A stretch of 64,000 bases of DNA from Pseudomonas arsenicoxydans (GTDB taxonomy: Bacteria; Pseudomonadota; Gammaproteobacteria; Pseudomonadales; Pseudomonadaceae), in NCBI RefSeq assembly GCF_900103875.1, contig NZ_LT629705.1:5775001-5839000 (forward strand), in the 5' to 3' direction. Every line of letters begins with the position of its first letter. Position 1 is the stretch's first letter. Shown piece after piece: positions 36,543 to 45,291 of the stretch. The position numbers were made by a program, and so were the translations under genes. A model generated the notes under the pieces. It worked only from the letters and a program-made list of their open reading frames with translations, did no database searches and was not told where the DNA came from.

Positions 36543-36724
36543 TTATCCAGGCGCTCTTCGGTGGTCAGGGTGCGGGCTTCGGTTTCGAGCATGACCGGAA
36601 TCCCGTCACGAATTGGATAGGCCAGACCTGCGCCCTTGCTGATCAGCTCGGTTTTGTCGGCGCTGAGCTTGAGTGGGCCTTTGCAGACCGGGCAAGCGAG
36701 GATATCGAGCAATTTGGTGTCCAT
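36539..36724 (-). CDS. Trm112-like zinc-ribbon protein (YcaR type)
   Basis: This 61-residue protein begins [20 protein letters not shown]; unlike four-Cys zinc ribbons it shows only the first CxxC pair. It is a Trm112/YcaR-family protein that always lies between lpxK and kdsB in gammaproteobacteria. The ATG at 36724 follows AGGGA by 7 bases and matches family N termini; longer starts are unlikely. Its role is unknown, though Trm112 proteins stabilise methyltransferases in other lineages. Confidence 0.9.
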   Translation of the reverse strand: MDTKLLDILACPVCKGPLKLSADKTELISKGAGLAYPIRDGIPVMLETEARTLTTEERLDK

Positions 36725-36747
36725 GAACATTCCCTGGAAAAAAATGG

Positions 36748-37758
36748 TTAAGGCAGAAGACGATCCGGCAACAGGCGCATCAGCTGTGTATCGAACCACG
36801 CCACAAAGGCCGGCGATGGCGCGGCGTCGACCGCCAGGTACCACCAGTCGGTCCCGGCGAAAGCACGGCACTTCACCGCGTCTTTCTCAGTCATCACCAA
36901 TGGCAATGACGGCGTGAAATTCAAGGCCTGAACGCTGTACTCAGCGTGGTCGGCAAATGCATGCGGGACTGGCTGCCAGTGTAGCGTTTCGAGGGTTTTG
37001 AAGAAACGCTGGGGATTGCCGATCCCGGCCACGGCGTGCAGCGCCTGGCCTTGGGGGAAATGGTCCAGAGGACGCCGTTCACCACTGTGCAGATTGATCA
37101 ATTCGGTGGGTTGCAACTGGAAGGCAAAACCGTCTTCGCGATCATTGGCAGCGCCGTTGTACAGCACCGCGTCGACGCTTTGCAGACGCTCGACCGGCTC
37201 GCGCAACGGCCCGGCGGGCAGGCAACGACGATTACCCAGGCCACGCGCGGCGTCGATCAGCACCAGCTCAAGATCGCGAGCCAGGCGATAATGCTGCATA
37301 CCGTCATCGGAGAGAATCAGGTCCAGCGGTTCGCTCGCCAGCAGGGCTTTGACGGCGCTGCTGCGGTCCGGGTCGATCATCAACGGCACACCGGTGCGCT
37401 GGACGATCAACAGCGGCTCGTCGCCGGCCAATTCGGCGCCTTGATCTGCCTCGACGCGCCACGGCAACTGCGGCGGTTTGGCGCCGTAACCCCGGCTGAC
37501 CACGCCGACCCGCAGGCCACTGCGCTGGCAATGCTCGATCATCCACAAAATAAGGGGAGTCTTGCCGGTGCCGCCGACCGTGATGTTACCGACAACGATC
37601 AAAGGCACCGGCGGCTGATAGATCTCGCCCTCACCCGCCAGAAAGCGTTTGCGCTTGTTCATGACCACGCGCCGATACAGCCACTCCAGTGGCTGTAACA
37701 GCTTCAGGGCCGGATGACCTTCGTACCACGCGGCGAGCAAACGATCGGACATGGCCAT
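36748..37758 (-). CDS. lpxK: tetraacyldisaccharide 4'-kinase
   Basis: This inner-membrane-associated kinase of 336 residues phosphorylates the lipid A disaccharide at the 4' position. The P-loop [18 protein letters not shown] is near residue 55 and [23 protein letters not shown] near residue 140 is the family metal-binding signature. The ATG at 37758 overlaps the exbD stop by 3 bases. It is in the exbB-exbD-lpxK-ycaR-kdsB operon. Confidence 0.95.
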   Translation of the reverse strand: MAMSDRLLAAWYEGHPALKLLQPLEWLYRRVVMNKRKRFLAGEGEIYQPPVPLIVVGNITVGGTGKTPLILWMIEHCQRSGLRVGVVSRGYGAKPPQLPWRVEADQGAELAGDEPLLIVQRTGVPLMIDPDRSSAVKALLASEPLDLILSDDGMQHYRLARDLELVLIDAARGLGNRRCLPAGPLREPVERLQSVDAVLYNGAANDREDGFAFQLQPTELINLHSGERRPLDHFPQGQALHAVAGIGNPQRFFKTLETLHWQPVPHAFADHAEYSVQALNFTPSLPLVMTEKDAVKCRAFAGTDWWYLAVDAAPSPAFVAWFDTQLMRLLPDRLLP

Positions 37759-38186
37759 CAGGGCGCGGGCGCCGCCTCGACCGTGGTCATGCGCAAGTGG
37801 CTGAAACCAAGCTTGCCGGCAGCGTCCATGGCGGTGATAACGGATTGATGCTGGGTCTTGCCGTCAGCGCTGATGGACAACGGCAGGTTGGTGTCGCCAT
37901 TGGATTCTTTTTGCAACGCGTCCATCAGGGTCGCCAGATCGTTTTTCTGCAGCACCTGATTGTTCACCGAGAACACGCCCTCGGCATTGATGGCAACGTC
38001 CAGATGCTTGACCTGCTGGTCTTCGGCCGGTGAGCCGCTGACCGCTTCAGGCAGATCGACGCGCAATTGGGTTTCACGAGTAAACGTGGTGGTGACGACG
38101 AAAAACAGCAGCAGGATAAACACCACGTCGATCAGCGACGCGAGGTTGATATCGACCGTTTCCCGCGGTTTACGGCGGAATTTCAC
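37758..38186 (-). CDS. exbD: ExbD/TolR family biopolymer transport protein
   Basis: This protein of 142 residues has one N-terminal membrane helix ([21 protein letters not shown]) with the proton-path Asp in SLIDVVF near residue 20, and a periplasmic domain. With ExbB it forms a proton-driven motor. It overlaps exbB by 4 bases. No tonB is adjacent; the pair next to lpxK (PA2982-PA2983 in PAO1) may serve a transport step other than TonB or Tol, which is not known. Confidence 0.9.
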   Translation of the reverse strand: MKFRRKPRETVDINLASLIDVVFILLLFFVVTTTFTRETQLRVDLPEAVSGSPAEDQQVKHLDVAINAEGVFSVNNQVLQKNDLATLMDALQKESNGDTNLPLSISADGKTQHQSVITAMDAAGKLGFSHLRMTTVEAAPAP

Positions 38187-38821
38187 GCTTTTTTGCCCTC
38201 GGACAGGTCCACGTCACGATCACCCTGCACAACTTCGACCAGCTTGATCGCTTCCTGCTCCATGCCCACCACCAGCTCATCGATCCGGCGTTGCAGGAAA
38301 CGGTGGAAGAATACCGCCGGGATACCGACCATCAGGCCCGCGGCCGTGGTGATCAAGGCCTTGGAGATACCCCCGGCCAGCACGGCGGCGTTGGTGCCCA
38401 TGCCGTTGCCCATGAAAGCGCTGAAAATATCGATCATGCCCAGCACCGTGCCCAACAACCCCAGCAACGGAGCCATGGCGGCGATGGTGCCCAGCGCGTT
38501 GATGTAGCGTTCGAGCTCGTGAATCACCCGCGCAGCGGCTTCTTCGATGCACTCTTTCATGATCTCGCGACCATGTTTGGAGTTGGCGAGGCCCGCCGCC
38601 AGGATCTCGCCCAGAGGTGAGTTGGCGCGCAGCTCCTTGAGTTTTTCTTTATTGAGTTGCTTGTCCTTGATCCATACCCAGACCTGCCCGAGCAGATGCT
38701 CCGGGGTTACACGGCTGGCACGCAGGGTCCAGAGACGCTCGGCGACGATTGCCATGGCCGCGATGGAACTCAGAATGATCGGCAGCATCATCCAGCCGCC
38801 GGATTTGACCAATTCCCACAC
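38183..38821 (-). CDS. exbB: ExbB/MotA/TolQ family proton channel protein
   Basis: This 212-residue protein starts at GTG 38821, where GAGGGGA precedes it by 8 bases and the product begins VWELVKSGGWMMLP, as I remember for PA2983. A start at 38851 has no ribosome site. Three membrane segments are seen, near residues 8-30, 105-130 and 145-170, with the conserved TLLGTVxGMIxxF-type stretch (LLGLLGTVLGMIDIFSAF). It is the stator partner of ExbD. Confidence 0.9.
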   Translation of the reverse strand: MWELVKSGGWMMLPIILSSIAAMAIVAERLWTLRASRVTPEHLLGQVWVWIKDKQLNKEKLKELRANSPLGEILAAGLANSKHGREIMKECIEEAAARVIHELERYINALGTIAAMAPLLGLLGTVLGMIDIFSAFMGNGMGTNAAVLAGGISKALITTAAGLMVGIPAVFFHRFLQRRIDELVVGMEQEAIKLVEVVQGDRDVDLSEGKKA

Positions 38822-38919
38822 AGTGACAGTCCCCTCGAAAAAGTGCGCCACTCTAACATAGGGGGTGGATGCACCGAAGACCGTGATGTCGCATCCGGTC
38901 GGTCTGTAATAACTCCGGG

Positions 38920-41154
38920 TTATTGAGCGAGCGGCGGCGAATCACGCCAGAAACGCCGTTGCAGACGCATCGACCAGGGCGGTTTGAAGCGGCCGAGTTG
39001 CAGACGAATGGCGCCGTGGTCGGCACTGTCATAGATCGCCATGCCACGTTTTTGATAGCGCGCCATGACCGTGGGATGCGGATGGCCAAAGGAATTGCCC
39101 TGGCCACGGGAGATCAGCACCGCTTGGGGCGCAAGCACAGCCAGTAGCGCCATTGACGACGAACTGCGGCTGCCGTGGTGCGGTGATTGCAGCCAATCGG
39201 TGGGCACGGCGAGGGGACTGTCGAGCAGCGCCCGTTCGGCAGCGACATCTATATCACCGGTCAACAGCAATCGCTCACCGTTGGCTTCGATCTGCAAGAC
39301 GCAGGATTTCTGATTGCTGTCGCTGGCGGATGCCCATTGCCAAAGCTGGAAGTTCACGCCGTCCCAGGTCCATTGCCGACCGCTTTCACAGGCTTCGGCC
39401 TGTAACTCGGCCGGCAGCGCCTGATGATCGCCACTGAGGACCCGGGTCACCGGCAATCCGTTGGCCACCGCTCGTGCGCCGCCGGCGTGATCGGCGTCGG
39501 GGTGACTGATCAGCATCAGATCGAGCCCGTTCACCCCCAGTTTGCGCAACGACGGCAGCACCACCCGCTCCCCCAGGTCGAAATCGCCGAAACGCGGGCC
39601 GGTGTCGTACAACAAGGTGTGATGACGCGTGCGCACGAGAATAGCCAACCCTTGGCCGACATCCAGTTGCCAGATTTCGGCCATGCCTTCGGGCAGCAGT
39701 TCTCGAGGTGGAAAAACCAGCAGCAACAGCAGCGGCCAACCCAGCGGCCGCATCGGCACGCCTTTGGGCAGCAAGAGAAAAATGGCCCCCAGCGTGCCAA
39801 GCGCCCAACTCCACCAAGGGATCGCTACCGGCACCCACGCTGGCAACCGGCCCGCCATCAACGCCAGTCCCTTGAACAGCCAGTCAATCAGACCGCCCGC
39901 TAACCACAACAGCCCCTCGCCCACATAAGGCACTGACAAGAGCAGCGTGCCCAGCAAGGCTGGAGGCAGCACGACCAGGCTGATCCAGGGCACCGCCAGC
40001 AAGTTGACCAGCGGGCCGCTGATGCTGATCGGTAAGCCCAGCACCAGCAGCAACGGACACAAACCGATCGCGATCAGCCATTGCGCACGGGTCCAGGTTT
40101 GCCACCATCGCCAAGGGCCCAGCCGACCACCAAAGGTGAAGATCAGCACGGCCACTGCGGCGAAAGACAACCAGAAACCCGGTTGCAAGCTGGCCAGCGG
40201 GTCCAGCAGCAATACCGCGTCGAGCGCCAGCAATAACGGCCACCAGGCACCGAGATGACGAAACCGCAACCGCCACAACAGCACCAGGCCGATCATCACG
40301 CACGCGCGCCGCACCGGCACCTCGAAACCGGCCAGCAGCCCGTACCCGAGCGCAGCCGCGAACGCCAGCGCGCACGCCCACGGCAGCCAGGGCAAACGAT
40401 TCGGCCACAGGCCATAACGGGCCAGCCCGGCGATCAGCAGATACACCAATCCCGCCAGCAATCCGATGTGTTGCCCGGAAATCACCAACAGATGCACGGT
40501 GCCGGTGTCTTGCAGAACTTGCCAATCCTCACGACTCAGCCCGGCGCCATCCCCCAGCACCAGGGCCGTCAGCGCACCCGTTCGGCCTTGGGCATCCACA
40601 GCCTGCAAGCGTTGACGAATGTTGTCGCGCCAGGCCCATTGAGCATCGGCAAGCTTTTGACCGGCCTTGACTGTCCCGGTGGCGCCGATGCGTTGCGCCA
40701 GCAACCAGGCGTCATAGTCGAACGCATGCGGATTGAGCAGCCCGGCGGGACGCTTCAATTTGACTGCCAAACGCCACCGTTCCCCGGCGTTGACGGCGGG
40801 GCCGTCGTACCAGGCCAGGCGTAAATGCCTGGGCAGCCGGGTGCGTCGCGATTGACTGTCAGTCAGTTCAAAACGCACCACACCGTCAGCATTCTGCGGC
40901 AGCCCGGTCACCCGCCCTTCGACCCAGCGAGTCTCGCCATCAAGCTTCAGCGGCAGACGATCATCCAGCGCCCACTGCGCATTCGCGCAGGCCCAACTGA
41001 AGCCGAACACAAAGAATGCCAACGCGTAAGTGCGAAACGGCAGCAGCATCAGCCCCACCACTGGCAGCAACATCCAAATCCAGACCGGCGGTAATTCCGG
41101 TAAAAAACGCAACGCCAGCAAACCCATCGCCAGCGCCATCATCCCTGTGCGCAT
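38920..41154 (-). CDS. comEC: DNA internalization-related competence protein ComEC/Rec2
   Basis: This 744-residue inner-membrane protein combines an N-terminal OB-like region, a polytopic competence domain and a C-terminal metallo-beta-lactamase-like domain (ISHPDADHAGGARAV near residue 530, HHGSRSS near residue 660). It forms the channel for single-stranded DNA uptake and may trim the incoming strand. The ATG at 41154 is chosen over 41187 because AAGGA lies 7 bases before it. exbB follows after 98 bases on the same strand. Confidence 0.92.
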   Translation of the reverse strand: MRTGMMALAMGLLALRFLPELPPVWIWMLLPVVGLMLLPFRTYALAFFVFGFSWACANAQWALDDRLPLKLDGETRWVEGRVTGLPQNADGVVRFELTDSQSRRTRLPRHLRLAWYDGPAVNAGERWRLAVKLKRPAGLLNPHAFDYDAWLLAQRIGATGTVKAGQKLADAQWAWRDNIRQRLQAVDAQGRTGALTALVLGDGAGLSREDWQVLQDTGTVHLLVISGQHIGLLAGLVYLLIAGLARYGLWPNRLPWLPWACALAFAAALGYGLLAGFEVPVRRACVMIGLVLLWRLRFRHLGAWWPLLLALDAVLLLDPLASLQPGFWLSFAAVAVLIFTFGGRLGPWRWWQTWTRAQWLIAIGLCPLLLVLGLPISISGPLVNLLAVPWISLVVLPPALLGTLLLSVPYVGEGLLWLAGGLIDWLFKGLALMAGRLPAWVPVAIPWWSWALGTLGAIFLLLPKGVPMRPLGWPLLLLLVFPPRELLPEGMAEIWQLDVGQGLAILVRTRHHTLLYDTGPRFGDFDLGERVVLPSLRKLGVNGLDLMLISHPDADHAGGARAVANGLPVTRVLSGDHQALPAELQAEACESGRQWTWDGVNFQLWQWASASDSNQKSCVLQIEANGERLLLTGDIDVAAERALLDSPLAVPTDWLQSPHHGSRSSSSMALLAVLAPQAVLISRGQGNSFGHPHPTVMARYQKRGMAIYDSADHGAIRLQLGRFKPPWSMRLQRRFWRDSPPLAQ

Positions 41155-41290
41155 AAGCCCGTCCTTGAGAGTCCCGTTCCTAGGCATAGCGGGTGGATCG
41201 CACAGGCACGGTTATTAATTGTCACAAAGTCTGAATGGGCCGTTCACGGAATCCAGACATACTTGCCGCCTTAACCGACCGAGAAGCCTT

Positions 41291-41806
41291 ATGCCCCGGC
41301 GCTTATTCAAACGTTACATGCCAGACCCGACCAGCATCAGGGAACACAAATCCTTACGCTTTCTCGGCACCCTGCTGCATGACCCGAACCTCTGGCACCT
41401 CAACCGTCACTCGGTCGCTCGTGCCATGGCGGTGGGTTTGTTTGCGGCCTTTCTGCCGATTCCGTTACAGATGCTGGTGGCCGCCGTCCTCGCCATCATG
41501 GTGCGCGGCAACATGCCGATTGCCGTGAGCCTGGTCTGGCTGACCAACCCGATCACCATGCCGGCGGTGTTTTTCTGCACGTATCAGACCGGGGCGTGGT
41601 TGATGGACGTTCCCGCCAGGCATTTGCCGGACGAGTTGACCTGGGAATGGATCAGCGGTGAGCTATCGACGCTGTGGCAACCGTTCCTGCTGGGATCGGT
41701 GGTGACAGGGCTGGTGCTGGGAGCCCTCGCCTATTGCCTGACCATGCTGTATTGGCGTTGGTGGGTTGCGCGGCAATGGAGGCGGCGCAAGAAAAACCGG
41801 ATGTAG
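41291..41806 (+). CDS. DUF2062 family membrane protein
   Basis: This 171-residue protein starts MPRRLFKRYMPDP, and has about three hydrophobic segments (near residues 45-70, 75-100 and 130-155). The conserved stretch AVGLFAAFLPIPLQMLVAAVLAIMVRGNMPIAVSLVWLTNPITMP defines DUF2062. The matching place in PAO1 is PA2985, divergent from comEC. Function unknown. A strong terminator follows. Confidence 0.87.
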   Translation: MPRRLFKRYMPDPTSIREHKSLRFLGTLLHDPNLWHLNRHSVARAMAVGLFAAFLPIPLQMLVAAVLAIMVRGNMPIAVSLVWLTNPITMPAVFFCTYQTGAWLMDVPARHLPDELTWEWISGELSTLWQPFLLGSVVTGLVLGALAYCLTMLYWRWWVARQWRRRKKNRM

Positions 41807-41813
41807 AAATGCA

Positions 41814-41846
41814 AAACGGCCTCCGCTTGGGAGGCCGTTTTTTTTT
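41814..41846. terminator. terminator between the DUF2062 gene and the ABC permease gene
   Basis: AACGGCCTCC (41815-41824) and GGAGGCCGTT (41830-41839) form a 10-base stem followed by a long T run. Weaker A-rich sequence upstream may let it work for the convergent ABC operon too. Confidence 0.88.
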
Positions 41847-41874
41847 ACCCGCGAAAGGGGCGACTCAGTCTTGA

Positions 41875-42654
41875 TCAGGTACGCATGCCGCGCCCACTGA
41901 CCAGCAACCGCGCACAACCGACGTACAACACAACGGTCGCCACCAGCATGAAGGTAATCGCCACGCTGATCTTGATATCCGATACGCCAAGAATGCCGTA
42001 ACGGAAGGCGTTGACCATGTGCAGCACCGGGTTGGCCAGGGACACGGTCTGCCAGAACGGCGGCAGCAGGCTGATCGAGTAAAACACCCCGCCCAGATAC
42101 GTCAGCGGTGTCAGCACGAAGGTCGGGATGATCGAGATATCATCGAAGTTGCGTGCAAACACGGCGTTGATGAAACCCAACAGCGAGAAGATCGTTGCCG
42201 TCAGCACCACGACCAGAATGGTCACGCCCAGGTGATGGACCTGCAAATCGGTGAAGAACAGCGACAGCATCGTCACGATGACCCCGACCATCAAGCCACG
42301 CAGGACGCCGCCGAGGGTGTAGCCGATCAGAATGGTGTGCGGCGACACCGGCGAGACCATCAATTCCTCGATGGAACGCTGGAACTTGCTGCCGAAGAAA
42401 CTCGACACCACGTTGCCGTAGGAGTTGGTGATCACCGACATCATGATCAACCCCGGGACGATGTACTCCATGTAGGTGAAGCCACCCATGCCGCCAATCT
42501 GCTTGCCGATCAGATTGCCGAAGATCACGAAGTACAAAACCATGGTGATGGCTGGCGGCAGTAGAGTCTGCGGCCAGATCCGGGTAAAACGCCGGACTTC
42601 ACGGTAAACGATGGTATTGAGGGCGACGAGGTTGGGCTGCAGCTCGGAACTCAT
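41875..42654 (-). CDS. ABC-2 type exporter permease (YadH-like)
   Basis: This protein of 259 residues is an ABC-2 permease with about six membrane helices and the family segment NPVLHMVNAFRYGILG in its last third. It resembles E. coli YadH and PAO1 PA2811. With the ATPase gene that overlaps its start by 4 bases it forms an export system whose substrate is unknown. Confidence 0.88.
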   Translation of the reverse strand: MSSELQPNLVALNTIVYREVRRFTRIWPQTLLPPAITMVLYFVIFGNLIGKQIGGMGGFTYMEYIVPGLIMMSVITNSYGNVVSSFFGSKFQRSIEELMVSPVSPHTILIGYTLGGVLRGLMVGVIVTMLSLFFTDLQVHHLGVTILVVVLTATIFSLLGFINAVFARNFDDISIIPTFVLTPLTYLGGVFYSISLLPPFWQTVSLANPVLHMVNAFRYGILGVSDIKISVAITFMLVATVVLYVGCARLLVSGRGMRT

Positions 42655-43583
42655 ACCGCCACCTTCGACAGATTTTTCTCCACCAGGGACACGAACAACT
42701 CCTCAAGGCGATTGGTTTTGTTACGCAGGCTCAGCACTTCGATGTTCTGCTGCGCCAACTGGGTAAAAAGCGCGGTGATGCCCATGGCCTTGTCGACCTG
42801 GACTTCCAGCGTGTGGCCATCCAGCAGACGGGTCGGGTAGCCGAGCAACTGCGGTGCACTGGTCAGGGTGTTCTTGGTGTCGAGCAGGAAGGTTTCCACA
42901 TGCAGTTGGCTGAGCAACTGTTTCATGCTGGTGTTTTCGACAATGGTGCCGTGGTCGATGATGCCGATGTTGCGGCACAACTGCTCAGCCTCTTCCAGGT
43001 AGTGCGTGGTGAGGATGATGGTGATGCCTTTCTGGTTCAGCTCAGTGAGGAAGGTCCACATCGAGCGACGCAGTTCGATGTCGACACCCGCCGTCGGTTC
43101 GTCGAGGATCAGCAGGCGTGGTTCGTGGACCAGCGCACGGGCGATCATCAATCGACGCTTCATGCCGCCAGACAGTGAACGAGACGGCACATCGCGCTTG
43201 TCCCACAACCCGAGTTGGGTCAGGTATTGCTCGGCGCGTTCCTTGGCGATTTTCGGCGGGATGCCGTAGTAACCGGCCTGCGTTACTACGATATCGAAGG
43301 TCTTTTCAAACTGGTTGAAGTTGAATTCCTGGGGCACCACGCCGATGGAGCGCTTGAGCTGCGCAGGATTCTTGTCCAGGTCGTGACCGAAGATGTTCAC
43401 CGTGCCGCTGGTCTTGTTCACCAGGGTCGAGAGAATGCCGATGGTCGTGGATTTGCCCGCGCCGTTGGGGCCGAGCAAGGCGAAAAAGTCACCTTCGGCG
43501 ACGTCCAGATCGATACCACTCAAGGCCTGGAAACCGTTGCCGTAGGTTTTGGTTAGCTGCCGGATGGACAGAGCGGAACTCAT
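42651..43583 (-). CDS. ABC exporter ATP-binding protein (YadG-like)
   Basis: This protein of 310 residues has Walker A GPNGAGKST at about residues 38-46, the Q-loop VPQEFNFNQF, signature LSGGMKRRL and Walker B LLILDEPTAGVDIELR. It is a DrrA/YadG-type ATPase pairing with the ABC-2 permease just downstream. Related systems export lipids or drugs; the cargo here is not known. Confidence 0.9.
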   Translation of the reverse strand: MSSALSIRQLTKTYGNGFQALSGIDLDVAEGDFFALLGPNGAGKSTTIGILSTLVNKTSGTVNIFGHDLDKNPAQLKRSIGVVPQEFNFNQFEKTFDIVVTQAGYYGIPPKIAKERAEQYLTQLGLWDKRDVPSRSLSGGMKRRLMIARALVHEPRLLILDEPTAGVDIELRRSMWTFLTELNQKGITIILTTHYLEEAEQLCRNIGIIDHGTIVENTSMKQLLSQLHVETFLLDTKNTLTSAPQLLGYPTRLLDGHTLEVQVDKAMGITALFTQLAQQNIEVLSLRNKTNRLEELFVSLVEKNLSKVAV

Positions 43584-43715
43584 ATCTGATTACGCACCAA
43601 GAAGGGAAGAAAGGGATAAATAAGGGCGGGCGGCGACTAAAACAACCACGGCGCATGAGCGCAATGGTGCGTGTCGCCGCCCCACAAGTACAGTCAAGTG
43701 TGTCGATAGTGATTA

Positions 43716-44339
43716 TTAAGTCAACGCGGTCATGACCGCTTTGCGATACGCCGGCCGCTGCTTCAGACGGGCGTACCAGGCTTCAAGATTGGGTTGCGGC
43801 GCACGCTCGATCGGCATCTCGAACCAGGCATAAATGAAACTGCCGAGCGGGATATCACCCATGCCAATGGCGTCACCCGACAGGTACGGTTGGGCCGCCA
43901 GCGTCTGGTCGGCCATCGACAGCAGGCCATCGCATTCTTTTATTGCGGCGTTGATCGCGGTCCAATCCTGTTGATCCTTGGGCGTGCGCAACACACCCCA
44001 GAACACCGTGCGAAACGGGCCGGCGAAACTTGAGGTGGCCCAGTCCATCCACTTGTCAGCCGAGGCCCGAGCTTTCAAATCCGCGGGATACCAGGCCGTG
44101 TCGCTGGCATGCCGGGCCATCAGGTAGCGCACGATGGCGTTGGATTCCCACAGCACAAAGCCGTCGTCCTCGATCACCGGCACGCGGCCGTTGGGATTCA
44201 TCGCGCGATACTCTGGCGTATCGACCACACCAAAGGCCCCGCCCGCATCGATGGCCTCGTACGCCAGGCCCAGCTCTTCGGCGGCCCACAATGGCTTTCT
44301 GACATTCGACGAATTTTTCCGACCCCAGATCTTCAGCAT
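43716..44339 (-). CDS. glutathione S-transferase
   Basis: This 207-residue protein has an N-terminal thioredoxin-fold domain with the GSH-site region RKNSSNVRKPLWAAEELGL and the cis-Pro segment NPNGRVPVIEDDGFVLWESNAIVRYL, followed by the helical domain. Ser in NSSNVRK is the likely activating residue. It corresponds to PAO1 PA2813, next to the same ABC-2 operon. The electrophile substrate is unknown. Confidence 0.9.
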   Translation of the reverse strand: MLKIWGRKNSSNVRKPLWAAEELGLAYEAIDAGGAFGVVDTPEYRAMNPNGRVPVIEDDGFVLWESNAIVRYLMARHASDTAWYPADLKARASADKWMDWATSSFAGPFRTVFWGVLRTPKDQQDWTAINAAIKECDGLLSMADQTLAAQPYLSGDAIGMGDIPLGSFIYAWFEMPIERAPQPNLEAWYARLKQRPAYRKAVMTALT

Positions 44340-44382
44340 GACCGCCTCTTTATGGATGAATGCGCAGGCAGCATACGCCGGA

Positions 44383-45042
44383 TCAGGCGCGGCTCAAATC
44401 GCTCTGCATATCACCCAGGAGCACCGGCAGTGTGTCGCTGAACAGATGCGGATAGCACTTTTCCAGGTGCTCGAAAAAAAATGCTTCGGGCACATCGGTG
44501 AACTGGCCGTGGTCGACCAGGTACTCCATCAACTGTTCGCCATCGCGATTGAAAGGGTGGAAAACACTGTCGTTGATCCCGTCAAACTCCAGTGGCGCCA
44601 CATTGAACAGTTCACAGAGTTTCTGGTTGAAGGCCGGTGTGGCTTTGACCCAGCGATCGTTCAGGTACAGCTCGGTATAACCGTGCATGGCGAACACATC
44701 GCTCCTGAGCAACTCGAGCAAACGTGGGGTCGACAAATGATTGCGCACATCCGCCAGGCCGATACGCGCCGGGATGCCGCAATGGCGCGCGGCCCCTGCC
44801 AGCAGCGTGGCCTTGGGCACGCAATAGCTCTCGCCGGTTGCCAACGCATGACTGCCGCGCAAGGTCTGCGGGTCGCGACTGAAGGTGTAGGGGTTGTAGC
44901 GCACGGCTTCACGGACTGCGTAATAGAGATTGATCGCCTGCTCGAGCGGGTCGCGACTTGCACCGCGATGTTTTTCGGCGAACTCCACCACCGACGGGTG
45001 GTCACTATCGATGAAGCGACCGGGTGTCAGGTACTCGCGCAT
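44383..45042 (-). CDS. transglutaminase-like cysteine protease-fold protein
   Basis: This protein of 219 residues has a transglutaminase-like core with the likely nucleophile Cys74 in GESYCVPKATLLAGAARHCGIPAR and His120 in AMHGYTELYLNDRW. The third acidic residue is not obvious: the expected Asp position reads KATPAFN. No signal peptide is seen, so it acts in the cytosol. It ends 41 bases upstream of the GST gene start. The target is unknown. Confidence 0.8.
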   Translation of the reverse strand: MREYLTPGRFIDSDHPSVVEFAEKHRGASRDPLEQAINLYYAVREAVRYNPYTFSRDPQTLRGSHALATGESYCVPKATLLAGAARHCGIPARIGLADVRNHLSTPRLLELLRSDVFAMHGYTELYLNDRWVKATPAFNQKLCELFNVAPLEFDGINDSVFHPFNRDGEQLMEYLVDHGQFTDVPEAFFFEHLEKCYPHLFSDTLPVLLGDMQSDLSRA

Positions 45043-45291
45043 GAGAACAATCTCCTTGAGGAAGCCACGAGTCTAGCGAGACCATCAGCACAGAGATAAC
45101 GACGTTTCGGCCAAACATGGGCGTATAGCCGCGTAGGAAACGAACGAATTACCGGGCGTGTTGCCAACCCAACCTACAAAACTCACCCATGATTTCCCAC
45201 GAATTCAATCACCTCGCTCTGACCACCCTGTTTTGCGGATGCCGTCTAAGCTCTGAAGGTTGGTTTTGCCCTGGTTCACGGAGGATTAAAT

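Noticed and set aside
45104..45116. GTTTCGGCCAAAC upstream of fadE as a PsrA or FadR fatty-acid operator
   Set aside because: The half-sites are in the opposite order to the PsrA consensus (AAAC first, GTTT second), and the site is about 175 bases before the gene, so the match is not convincing.
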